Assembly: GCA_017629455.1 (NCBI GenBank)
Contig: JAGBXE010000237.1
Span: 1-10,750 of the forward strand
DNA from: Kiritimatiellia bacterium
GTDB lineage: Bacteria > Verrucomicrobiota > Kiritimatiellia > RFP12 > UBA1067
DNA length: 10,750 nt
Direction: 5' to 3'
Positions within the stretch are counted from its first letter, which is position 1; the number at the start of each line of letters is the position of its first letter. A model generated the notes under the pieces. It was not told the origin of the DNA. It saw only the letters and a program-made list of their open reading frames with translations, and did not search any database. A program made the translations under genes and the position numbers. Positions 1 through 6,802 of the stretch are shown piece by piece.

Positions 1-801
1 GACTGCTACGAGTAAAACGACATACCCCGTATAATCATTATAAAAAACTGTAGAGAAATTGGCTGAAGACTTCATAGCTACAACGACAACTGAAAGAATA
101 CGAGCTACGTTACCGATAATAGCAATTGGTATTGAAAGCGCAAAAAGCGCTAAACGCCTTGTCCATGTAGGCTGATTAAAATACGCATATCCAGCCGTTA
201 AAGCCATCAAAGCAAATAACGACCTTAATCCACTGCACGGCTCGGCGACATCGATTGAAAACGAACCGGTAGAGGAAAAAAGCATTGTTCCGCGGCAGAT
301 TATATCAGCGCCAAAACCTTTAAGTAGTATGTATGAAACAGTGACTGCAAAAAGCCTTAGATGTATCGTCACTAAATCGAGAAACGAATGTAGCGGAAGG
401 CAAAAGAGCAAAAACAAAACTGGAAAGAGCGTAAGCTTAGCTGTGCGTCTACCAAAAAACGCAAGAATAAGCGATTGCAAAACGCCAACGAAACCTATAA
501 TCTCAAAACGTATCTGACTTCCAGCAGCGCCAAGAAAGCCAACAAAGAAAAACGGCAACGAAATTAAAACGCCCCACGGCGAAGCTTCCCCCACCGATAA
601 AAGAAGCTCACGGCGAGTTCTCCACAGGACATACAGCGAAAAAACCGGCACATACCAGCCGTATGAGAGATCTTCCATCTCGTCATTAAAAACAACTGGC
701 GCATGCTCCAGGAGAAGTAGGCGAAAACCCCACAGCATCGACAGAGCCGCCGCTATGAAGAGCGCCACGCGCACGCGGGAGATGGAACTAAAGAACTTCA
801 T
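1..801 (-). CDS. Exosortase/archaeosortase family protein, C-terminus cut off by window edge
   Basis: This reading frame is open from an ATG at 801 to the left edge (267 codons seen, no stop). The product is a very hydrophobic multi-pass inner-membrane protein, with likely membrane segments near residues 11-30, 45-60, 75-95, 122-140, 145-162, 190-207, 217-241 and 257 onward. The exosortase signature is visible: EPCSGLRSLFAL with Cys189, then GNVARI with Arg234, then FYNDYTGY at 253-260. In this family the Cys and Arg are catalytic; the enzyme cleaves and processes C-terminal sorting tags such as PEP-CTERM on exported proteins, usually in exopolysaccharide or biofilm contexts. The third conserved position, usually His in bacterial exosortases, is Asn255 here. 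The ATG lies 3 bases after the permease stop, so translation is probably coupled; no strong Shine-Dalgarno is seen. No tagged substrate is encoded in the window. The family call is firm; the subfamily is not determined. Confidence 0.88.
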   Translation of the reverse strand, partial: MKFFSSISRVRVALFIAAALSMLWGFRLLLLEHAPVVFNDEMEDLSYGWYVPVFSLYVLWRTRRELLLSVGEASPWGVLISLPFFFVGFLGAAGSQIRFEIIGFVGVLQSLILAFFGRRTAKLTLFPVLFLLFCLPLHSFLDLVTIHLRLFAVTVSYILLKGFGADIICRGTMLFSSTGSFSIDVAEPCSGLRSLFALMALTAGYAYFNQPTWTRRLALFALSIPIAIIGNVARILSVVVVAMKSSANFSTVFYNDYTGYVVLLVAV

Positions 802-804
802 CGC

Positions 805-2022
805 CTATTCGTACCTGAGGCAATCAATTGGATTGAGCTTCGACGCGCGATACGCCGGATAAAAACCAAAGAACATCCCGACGAAAGCCGAGAACAAAAA
901 TGAATACGCCGCGCTCGACACCTCAATGACTATCGGCCAATTATTCACCTCGCCAATCATTCGCGCGGCAACTATCCCGACTACTACACCAATTGCGCCG
1001 CCAACTGTAGATAGAACGATAGCTTCCAGAATAAACTGGCCGAGAATATTAGCAGGTGTCGCCCCGATGGCCATACGAAGACCTATTTCTTTTATGCGCT
1101 CGGTAACGCTCACAAGCATAATATTCATAATGCCTATGCCGCCTACGAGCAGCGAGATGGCCGCAACTGCCGTCAACAAGATTGTCATAAGGCTCGACAC
1201 TGAACCGATTGTATTCATGATTTCCGTTGTGTCGCGCGTTTCAAAATCGTTGTCTTGGTAATCGGCTAGCTTATGCCTCTGGCGAAGAAGCGCCGTTATC
1301 TCGCGCTTGGCTTCTTCAACGTCGTCCATTGAATACAGCGAGATGTTCATCATATTAATCGAACGAAACTTTGAGCGTGAGAGCACCCTTCCAACTGTCG
1401 TATAAGGAGCCATCACTATATCGTCTTGATCTTGGCCCCAGCTGTTAGCCCCCTTTGCCGCAAGTACGCCCACAACCTTAAAAGGCATCGCTCCTATGCG
1501 CACAGTACAGCCAACGGCATCTTCATCACTGTCAAAAAGATTGTTTTTAACAGTTGCTCCTATTACGCACACGCGTGCGTGACTTCTTTCTTCGGATTCC
1601 TCAAAAAAGCGGCCGTCGGAAATTTCCCAATTGCGTATCTCCGGCATATTAAAGCCAACGCCGCTTACGCGCGAATTCCAGTTTCTGTTTTCGCGAATAA
1701 TTTGCGAGCTGACATTAACCGTGGGAGAAACAGCAGAAACAATGTGCGACAATTCACGGCGAATCGCCTCGGCATCGCCGGCAGTCATCGTCTGCCCTGC
1801 CCCCATTCCGGCGCGGACCTGCCCCTTCCTGTTCCAATCTGGCCATACCATGACCAGATTATTACCCATTGAAGATATTTCTTTTACCATCATCGTGGAG
1901 GCGCCCTTGCCGATTGCAAGAACTGCTATTACCGCCGCGATACCGACGATAATCCCGATGCACGTTAATAGACTACGAGTCTTATTACATAAAATCGCTA
2001 AAATGGCAACTTTGAATATCAT
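805..2022 (-). CDS. MacB/FtsX-family ABC transporter permease
   Basis: The 405-residue protein has the four-helix MacB layout. One membrane helix lies near residues 17-38, then a periplasmic MacB-type domain spans about 40-265. Three helices follow near 277-304, 328-356 and 370-392. The coupling segment ERIKEIGLRMAIGA (308-321) and the C-terminal YPAYRASKLNPIDCLRYE (388-405) are typical of MacB/LolCE-like permeases, which move lipoproteins, peptides or drugs across or out of the envelope by mechanotransmission instead of conventional transport. MacB itself carries a fused N-terminal ATPase; this protein does not, and no ATPase gene is adjacent. Its partner must lie elsewhere or further downstream. 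The ATG at 2022 has a GGAG 11 bases upstream. The gene sits 38 bases after the TIM-barrel lipoprotein gene and 3 bases before the exosortase, so a three-gene operon is likely. The substrate is unknown. Confidence 0.9.
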   Translation of the reverse strand: MIFKVAILAILCNKTRSLLTCIGIIVGIAAVIAVLAIGKGASTMMVKEISSMGNNLVMVWPDWNRKGQVRAGMGAGQTMTAGDAEAIRRELSHIVSAVSPTVNVSSQIIRENRNWNSRVSGVGFNMPEIRNWEISDGRFFEESEERSHARVCVIGATVKNNLFDSDEDAVGCTVRIGAMPFKVVGVLAAKGANSWGQDQDDIVMAPYTTVGRVLSRSKFRSINMMNISLYSMDDVEEAKREITALLRQRHKLADYQDNDFETRDTTEIMNTIGSVSSLMTILLTAVAAISLLVGGIGIMNIMLVSVTERIKEIGLRMAIGATPANILGQFILEAIVLSTVGGAIGVVVGIVAARMIGEVNNWPIVIEVSSAAYSFLFSAFVGMFFGFYPAYRASKLNPIDCLRYE

Positions 2023-2060
2023 ACTGATATTCGCTCCACGATGATTTTAAAAATTACGCC

Positions 2061-2963
2061 TTATTCCTTCAACCTGGTAACGGCTGAAACAATATCGGCT
2101 GCGCGGTTTTCCCCTGCCTCGCGCTCGATTACGTAATCGCCCTTGTACCCGAGCTCTTCAAGTGCCGCAATAAACGCCTTGCCGCCAACTTCACCCTCGC
2201 CCCAGACAACTTCCGTTCCCCACGTGCCTGGAGTGGATGTTTCTATAGCGTCTTTAATGTGTACCTGACGAATCCAAGGATACAGCTTTTTAAGCGCTTC
2301 GATGGGGCTGCCCTTTGCGTACAAAATCATATTTGCAGGGTCAAAGTTTATGCCAATTCCTGGCACCTTATCCATAAACTTTACTAAGTCGTCAGCCGTT
2401 TCCTGACCAGATTCGAGAATAAGAGTAACGCCGTACTTTGCGCACTCATCACGCATCCATGAGACGCGCTCGATGTATTTCGCAAACGCCGCCGGATCAG
2501 ACTCGTCAAGAAAGCCAGCGTGACCCGACATAAGCTTGCACCCTAACTCCTTCGTAAGACGCGCTCCTTCGCTGACGATGCGCTTATTCGCCTGCCAATG
2601 TTCGTCAGGTACAATGCCGCCAGTTTTCTTGATCGTTTCGAGCGTAGTGTAATCTTCGCCAACAAAGCCAACCATCGTTGACATAATTTTCCACTCGCCG
2701 CTCGCTGCTTTTGCTTTCACGAACTGCCAGACATCGGCGCCCTCTGCCGCGCCATGACGCTCGTCGGGGGCGATAAACGGCCCTAACGCAAGGTGAACGC
2801 CCTTAACTCCAGCTTTTTCCATTTGCTCAGAGACCTGACGCATCGGAAGGCGCCAGCTCCAACTGCAAACACCGATTCTTTCTGCGCTTACAGAATTAGA
2901 AGAACCACAGCCGAGCACTAACGAAATTGCAGCGGCAAAAACAAAAGACAATACCTTTTTCAT
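2061..2963 (-). CDS. Exported (lipoprotein-type) xylose-isomerase-like TIM-barrel protein
   Basis: The 300-residue product belongs to the sugar phosphate isomerase/epimerase (AP endonuclease 2-like) superfamily. The metal-binding positions expected of the barrel are visible: Glu184 in LILESG, Asp208 in INFDPANM, His235 in VHIKDA and Glu280 in YVIERE. The N-terminus is a lipoprotein-like signal peptide: two Lys, a hydrophobic stretch, then VLGC with Cys19 as the probable lipidated residue, followed by a Ser/Asn-rich linker. The enzyme should therefore act outside the cytoplasm, where phosphorylated sugars are not expected. Exported relatives in Bacteroidetes and Planctomycetes/Verrucomicrobia are linked to chemistry on free or 3-keto sugars; that role is inference here. 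It is first in the minus-strand operon, under a well-formed promoter. The annotated ATG coincides with the start of the signal peptide. Substrate unknown. Confidence 0.85.
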   Translation of the reverse strand: MKKVLSFVFAAAISLVLGCGSSNSVSAERIGVCSWSWRLPMRQVSEQMEKAGVKGVHLALGPFIAPDERHGAAEGADVWQFVKAKAASGEWKIMSTMVGFVGEDYTTLETIKKTGGIVPDEHWQANKRIVSEGARLTKELGCKLMSGHAGFLDESDPAAFAKYIERVSWMRDECAKYGVTLILESGQETADDLVKFMDKVPGIGINFDPANMILYAKGSPIEALKKLYPWIRQVHIKDAIETSTPGTWGTEVVWGEGEVGGKAFIAALEELGYKGDYVIEREAGENRAADIVSAVTRLKE

Positions 2964-2971
2964 AATATCGA

Positions 2972-3001
2972 ATTATACCACCCCAGACAGACGTCAGTCA
3001 A
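2972..3001 (-). promoter_or_regulatory. Promoter of the minus-strand operon
   Basis: Read on the minus strand there is a -35 box TTGACT (3001-2996), an 18-base spacer, and an extended -10 TGGTATAAT (hexamer 2977-2972). Only 8 bases separate the -10 from the ATG at 2963, so transcription should begin within about 1 to 3 bases of the start codon. The mRNA would be leaderless or nearly so. It lies back to back with the aconitase promoter; the two -35 regions are about 6 bases apart. Confidence 0.75.
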
Positions 3002-3007
3002 GCACCC

Positions 3008-3036
3008 TTAAGCCGCCCCGGCAATTTTGGTATAAT
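3008..3036 (+). promoter_or_regulatory. Promoter of the aconitase gene
   Basis: An extended -10, TGGTATAAT (hexamer 3031-3036), lies 9 bases before the ATG at 3046. A weak -35 candidate, TTAAGC, lies at 3008-3013 with a 17-base spacer. The predicted start site, about 7 bases after the -10, leaves only about 3 bases of leader and no room for a Shine-Dalgarno. The same 9-base element precedes the divergent gene and coaD. Confidence 0.7.
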
Positions 3037-3045
3037 ACGAAAATT

Positions 3046-4974
3046 ATGAAAAAGATTAAGCCTTTAAACACTGCTTGGAAGATTCTCTTAAATCACCTCG
3101 TTGAGGGGGATCCTGCAAAGGATTCAGAAATCGGCATCCGCATCGATCAGACGCTGACGCAAGATGCCACAGGCACTATGGCCTATCTTCAATTTGAATC
3201 GATGGGAGTGCCGAGAGTTAAAAACGACCTCGCCGTAAGCTACGTCGACCACAATACCGTCCAGATCGGCTTTGAAAACGCCGATGACCACGATTTTCTC
3301 GCTTCTATTGCGAAAAAATACGGCATTATCTATTCCAAGGCCGGCAATGGAATCTGCCATCAGCTCCACCTTGAGCGTTTCGGCAAGCCTGGCACAACTC
3401 TCCTTGGTAGCGACTCGCACACTCCTACCGGCGGCGGCGTCGGCCAAATCGCAATCGGCGCAGGCGGCATCGATATAGCTGTGGCAATGGCTGGCGGGGC
3501 ATTCCATATTCCTACGCCAAAAGTGCGTCTTATTAAGCTTTCAGGCAAGTTACGCCGCGGCGTAAGCGCAAAGGACGTCATCCTTACCGTCCTTAAAAAG
3601 TTCGGCACAAAGGGCAACGTCGGCTGGATATTTGAATATGGCGGCAGTGGCGTTGCAACGCTCGACGTTCCCTCGCGCGCCACTATTACTAATATGGGCG
3701 CAGAACTTGGCGTTACCACTAGCGTATTCCCTAGCGACGATGTAACGCGCCAATTCCTCGCCGCTCAAGGCCGCCTTAAAGACTTTAAGAGGGTCGAGCC
3801 CGATGCAGGCGCTGAATACGACGATATTTTTGAGGTCAACCTTTCAAAAGTTGAACCTTTAGCAGCCGCGCCTCATAGCCCTGGCAATATCATTACCGTA
3901 TCTTCAATGAAAGGCGTTAAAGTCAATCAAATCATGATTGGCTCATGCACAAACTCTTCATATCGCGACATCAGGACCGTTGCGCAAATCCTCAAAGGCC
4001 GTCACGTTGCTGAAGACGTAGAAGTTGGTATTGCATGCGGTTCAAGGCAAGTTGTAAATATGCTCGCTTCTGACGGATCGCTCGCGATCCTTATCAAGGC
4101 TGGCTGCCGCATCCTTGAAAATGCGTGCGGGTTCTGCATCGGGGCACATATGAGCCCTGCGACAGACGCCGTTAGCTTGCGCACAAACAACAGAAACTTT
4201 GAAGGCCGCAGCGGAACAAAATCCGCCAAGGTCTATCTCGTCTCGCCCGAAACTGCCGCGGCATCCGCCTTAGCTGGCGTATTTGTCGCCTCGAAGGGCA
4301 CGGCAAGCGTTCCTGCGCCAAAGAAATTCCCCATTGACGACTCAATGTTCCTCTACCGCGAAACGGCAGGAAAAGGCGTTAAAGGCACGAAGATTGTGCG
4401 CGGGCCGAACATTGCGATGGTGCCAAAAGGCGAAGCTCTCGCAAAGAACATCAAGGCTGTTGCCACGATTAAAGTCGGCGACAAGATTACTACCGACCAT
4501 ATCATGCCAGCAGGTGCTAGGCTCAAATTCCGCTCCAACGTACCTGAATACGCAAAGTACGTATTTGAGCCATGCGATCGCAAGTTCCACGACAAGTGTC
4601 TTGAAAATAAGGCAAACAACCTTGCCAACGTCATTATTGCTGGCGAATCATACGGCCAGGGTTCAAGCCGCGAACACGCAGCTCTTTGCCCAATGTACTT
4701 GGGCGTCAAGGCGGTAATTGCTAAATCAATTGAACGCATTCACAGGGCAAACTTAGTAAACTTCGGCATTGTGCCTTTCACCTTCGCCAACCCCGCCGAC
4801 TACGACAAGATATCAGCTGGCGACAAGCTTACGCTCGATGGTATCCGCGCGGCAGTTGAAGGCGACGGCACACTCGTTGTGCGCGGAGCTAAGGGCGAAT
4901 TTACTGTAAAGACTGCCCTCTCCGACCGCGAGCGCCACCTCATCCTCTGCGGTGGGCTTCTCGCGAGCTTGTAA
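3046..4974 (+). CDS. Aconitate hydratase, short 'Aquifex-type' form
   Basis: This is a 642-residue member of the aconitase/isopropylmalate isomerase superfamily, interconverting citrate and isocitrate through cis-aconitate with a [4Fe-4S] cluster in the cytoplasm. Visible motifs, in order: IDQTLTQDATGTM (33-45), VDHNT (67-71), GSDSHTPTGGG (121-131), the first cluster ligand in IGSCTNSS (Cys301), the pair in ENACGFCIGAHMSP (Cys361 and Cys364), and the C-terminal swivel-domain signature GESYGQGSSREHAA (533-546). All catalytic segments are intact. At about 640 residues it is much shorter than AcnA (about 890) or AcnB (about 860) and matches the short single-chain aconitases described from Aquifex and other deep lineages. 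Homoaconitase or isopropylmalate isomerase is a less likely alternative, since those usually have a separate small subunit. The TsaB-like gene follows after 15 bases. Confidence 0.92.
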   Translation: MKKIKPLNTAWKILLNHLVEGDPAKDSEIGIRIDQTLTQDATGTMAYLQFESMGVPRVKNDLAVSYVDHNTVQIGFENADDHDFLASIAKKYGIIYSKAGNGICHQLHLERFGKPGTTLLGSDSHTPTGGGVGQIAIGAGGIDIAVAMAGGAFHIPTPKVRLIKLSGKLRRGVSAKDVILTVLKKFGTKGNVGWIFEYGGSGVATLDVPSRATITNMGAELGVTTSVFPSDDVTRQFLAAQGRLKDFKRVEPDAGAEYDDIFEVNLSKVEPLAAAPHSPGNIITVSSMKGVKVNQIMIGSCTNSSYRDIRTVAQILKGRHVAEDVEVGIACGSRQVVNMLASDGSLAILIKAGCRILENACGFCIGAHMSPATDAVSLRTNNRNFEGRSGTKSAKVYLVSPETAAASALAGVFVASKGTASVPAPKKFPIDDSMFLYRETAGKGVKGTKIVRGPNIAMVPKGEALAKNIKAVATIKVGDKITTDHIMPAGARLKFRSNVPEYAKYVFEPCDRKFHDKCLENKANNLANVIIAGESYGQGSSREHAALCPMYLGVKAVIAKSIERIHRANLVNFGIVPFTFANPADYDKISAGDKLTLDGIRAAVEGDGTLVVRGAKGEFTVKTALSDRERHLILCGGLLASL

Positions 4975-4989
4975 AAAGCAGTTTGAGAA

Positions 4990-5556
4990 TTGAAAACGCT
5001 TTACATTGAGCGCTCGGCTGGTACTGGCCGCGATGGCAACTGGGTCGAAGAACTCGACCTAGATGGTGTAACACGCATTGTTATTGGCACTGGGCCTGGC
5101 AGTTTTGCCGGGGTACGCAGTGCCATAGCATTCGCAACGGGCTATGCCATCGGCACTCCTTGCCAAGTCCTTGGATTGCCCTCGCCTTGCGCCATTGCCG
5201 GCCAGATTCTCGAAAAAATCCCCCCGTCCAACAAACGCCTAGCCGTCGTAGGCGATGCTAGGCGCGGCAAATTCTGGATTGCTCTCTTTGACGGCTATTC
5301 GCTCCTGCGCGATGTATTTTTGACAACGCGTTCAGAGCTAACCGAAGTAATCCCTGCCGACTTTAGCGTTGCTACAGCCGACGAAGTGCGCATAGGTACA
5401 ACTCTTAAAGAAGTATTTACCGATCGATACATGGGGGGGGGCATTCCAACAGCAAAGGGGCTCGAAGCTTTCGCTAATAAGAATGAGGGTTTGTTAACGC
5501 CAAATCCTTTGCCTATCTACCTGAACCCTGCCGTCAGAACAGACCCTGAATGTTGA
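4990..5556 (+). CDS. tsaB: TsaB-like protein for tRNA t6A modification, shortened
   Basis: TsaB is the inactive ASKHA-fold partner that binds TsaD in making N6-threonylcarbamoyladenosine at position 37 of ANN-decoding tRNAs. The diagnostic segment GTGPGSFAGVRSA is at 33-45, followed by VVGDARRGKFWIALFD (86-101), matching the family's DARRGEVYVALY-type strand, and PLPIYLNP (173-180) near the end. The start is a TTG at 4990: an in-frame TGA at 4984-4986 rules out anything further upstream, and the reading begins with MKTLYIERS, the place of the family's IDTS strand. A weak GAG-type ribosome site lies just before. At 188 residues it is short (usual about 220-230), because the region between the first strand and GTGPGS is about 30 residues shorter than normal. 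A run of nine G lies in the gene at 5433-5441. It follows the aconitase gene and probably shares its transcript. Confidence 0.82.
   Translation: MKTLYIERSAGTGRDGNWVEELDLDGVTRIVIGTGPGSFAGVRSAIAFATGYAIGTPCQVLGLPSPCAIAGQILEKIPPSNKRLAVVGDARRGKFWIALFDGYSLLRDVFLTTRSELTEVIPADFSVATADEVRIGTTLKEVFTDRYMGGGIPTAKGLEAFANKNEGLLTPNPLPIYLNPAVRTDPEC
5433..5441 (+). repeat. Nine-G homopolymer inside tsaB
   Basis: Nine consecutive G bases encode the end of Met148 and Gly149-Gly151. The reading frame is consistent on both sides, with recognisable TsaB sequence downstream. A tract of this length is prone to slippage and to sequencing error. Confidence 0.9.
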
Positions 5557-5583
5557 TTTGTTAGCGCGTTTTTATGGTATAAT
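5553..5583 (+). promoter_or_regulatory. Promoter of coaD
   Basis: A -35-like TTGATT (5553-5558) overlaps the stop codon of tsaB. After a 19-base spacer comes the extended -10 TGGTATAAT (hexamer 5578-5583). The coaD ATG starts 9 bases later, so the leader would be about 2 to 4 bases. The spacer is slightly long; the -10 is the convincing part. Confidence 0.7.
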
Positions 5584-5592
5584 ATCGCCATT

Positions 5593-6108
5593 ATGGCACA
5601 GACTACAGCAGTCTATCCTGGCACTTTTGACCCTATGACATTGGGTCATTTCGACCTCATATGCAGAGCCGCTAAGCTCTACGATCGCCTCGTTGTGGCA
5701 GTAGCAGCGACGAGCAAAAAGCAAGGTGCCCTTTTCAACGCCAAAGAGCGCCTTGAAATGATCCGAGAAGATGTAAAAAAGGCCAACTTGAAGAATGTCG
5801 AAGTAAAACTTCTTGACTGCCTTTTAGTTGAATTCTGCCGTCGCGAAAAGGCCTGTGTAGCAATACGCGGCGTGAGGGTATACTCCGACTTTGAGTACGA
5901 GTTTCAGATGGCTCTTACGAATAGGCGCCTAGCACCAGAAATTGAAACTCTCTTTATGATGCCGAGCGAAAACCTTGCATACGTAACGGCTTCGACAGTA
6001 CGCGAAGTTGCCAGCTACGGAGGCGACACATCTGTATTCGTAACTGAAGGCGTGCGCAAACGCCTCAAGCGCCGCATCCGCTCTGCAAAAACTGAGAAAC
6101 GTTCATAA
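5593..6108 (+). CDS. coaD: Phosphopantetheine adenylyltransferase
   Basis: CoaD transfers AMP from ATP to 4'-phosphopantetheine, giving dephospho-CoA, the fourth step from pantothenate to coenzyme A, in the cytoplasm as a hexamer. The 171-residue protein has the nucleotidyltransferase signature YPGTFDPMTLGHFD (8-21), with the T-x-G-H motif at 16-19. The family block IRGVRVYSDFEYEFQMALTN follows in the middle, then RRLAPEIETLFMMP, and STVREVASYGGDTSVFV near the C-terminus. All are the expected positions for ATP and pantetheine binding. The length is slightly above the usual 160, owing to a basic C-terminal tail rich in Arg and Lys. It has its own promoter, and its stop codon TAA overlaps by one base the ATG of the following gene, so the two are translationally coupled. 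Confidence 0.96.
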   Translation: MAQTTAVYPGTFDPMTLGHFDLICRAAKLYDRLVVAVAATSKKQGALFNAKERLEMIREDVKKANLKNVEVKLLDCLLVEFCRREKACVAIRGVRVYSDFEYEFQMALTNRRLAPEIETLFMMPSENLAYVTASTVREVASYGGDTSVFVTEGVRKRLKRRIRSAKTEKRS

Positions 6109-6767
6109 TGTTTATAAGACTTCTAAAAACCGATGGACATCCCATTTGGATAAATGCGGCATTCATCGTTACGATTGAGCCGCGCAAAGAAGGCGGTTCA
6201 ATCGTAGTTCCTGTAGGCGATGGCCTTGATTACGATGTTCAGGAATCTGCCGAAACAGTTCTTTCGCTCTTAAACGGAGCACCTGAGCCTACCGTTGTGC
6301 CGATACCGTGCACCGACGCGATAAGAAAAGCGCCTGTATCTAAAGCGCCTAAAGCCGACACTCATGTGGAAGTAGAAACTTCCGAAGTAAATGTTGCCGC
6401 AGCCCCTGATACAGCTCCTACGCCAAAGGTAGGCACAAAGAACGCAAAGCGCAAAACAGCAACTTCACCACGTAAGCGCGCAACAGCACGCAAAACAGAA
6501 GGTGAAGTCAAGAACACTAAATTAGAAGCGTCCTCCGCCCCTAAAGGTAAGGACAATCAGGGCAAACAAAAAAACGCGCTTACCACCAACAACACGCTAG
6601 ACTCGGCCGAAATTGAAAGGCTTCGCAAGCTGTCGCCGCGTTCCGTAAAGAAGCTTCGCAACACGCTAACTGCCCAATTTAAAATCAACGATGTTGACGC
6701 CGCCATACGTTCGCTTGAATTAGGCGGGGTATTAGCAGTCGACCGTGACCACGTAAACTGGAAATAA
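6108..6767 (+). CDS. FlbD-like domain protein with long basic tail, function unknown
   Basis: I do not recognise the 219-residue protein as a whole. Residues 1-57 resemble the small FlbD-family fold (hydrophobic start, a WINAAFIVTIEP strand pair, then a strand and QESAETVLSLL helix), a family named from flagellar operons but also found outside them. Residues 58-162 form a low-complexity linker that changes from Pro/Ala/Val-rich to Lys/Arg/Thr-rich, including KRKTATSPRKRATARK (114-129), reminiscent of histone-H1-like or other nucleic-acid-binding tails. Residues 163-219 form a compact C-terminal domain with two or three helices, ending LGGVLAVDRDHVNWK, possibly a winged-helix type. No signal peptide or membrane segment is seen. 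It overlaps coaD by one base. A DNA- or RNA-binding role is inference from charge only. Confidence 0.75.
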   Translation: MFIRLLKTDGHPIWINAAFIVTIEPRKEGGSIVVPVGDGLDYDVQESAETVLSLLNGAPEPTVVPIPCTDAIRKAPVSKAPKADTHVEVETSEVNVAAAPDTAPTPKVGTKNAKRKTATSPRKRATARKTEGEVKNTKLEASSAPKGKDNQGKQKNALTTNNTLDSAEIERLRKLSPRSVKKLRNTLTAQFKINDVDAAIRSLELGGVLAVDRDHVNWK

Positions 6768-6802
6768 CTAGTTCTTACATATACCGAATCTGACAATGGC
6801 GG

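Noticed and set aside
329..517. Short plus-strand open frame with Lys-rich product
   Set aside because: It lies antisense to the exosortase gene, whose minus-strand frame is uninterrupted and carries the family motifs.
1426..1872. Long plus-strand open frame (148 codons) opposite the permease gene
   Set aside because: It is the antisense shadow of a strongly conserved MacB-type coding region; the product resembles no family, and there is no convincing start site.
4961..4968. Perfect palindrome CTCGCGAG near the end of the aconitase gene
   Set aside because: It is inside the coding region, has no loop and is not followed by a T run, so it is not a credible terminator.
6362..6556. Minus-strand open frame opposite the basic linker of the FlbD-like protein
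   Set aside because: It arises from the skewed codon content of the Lys/Ala/Thr-rich linker and has no supporting features.
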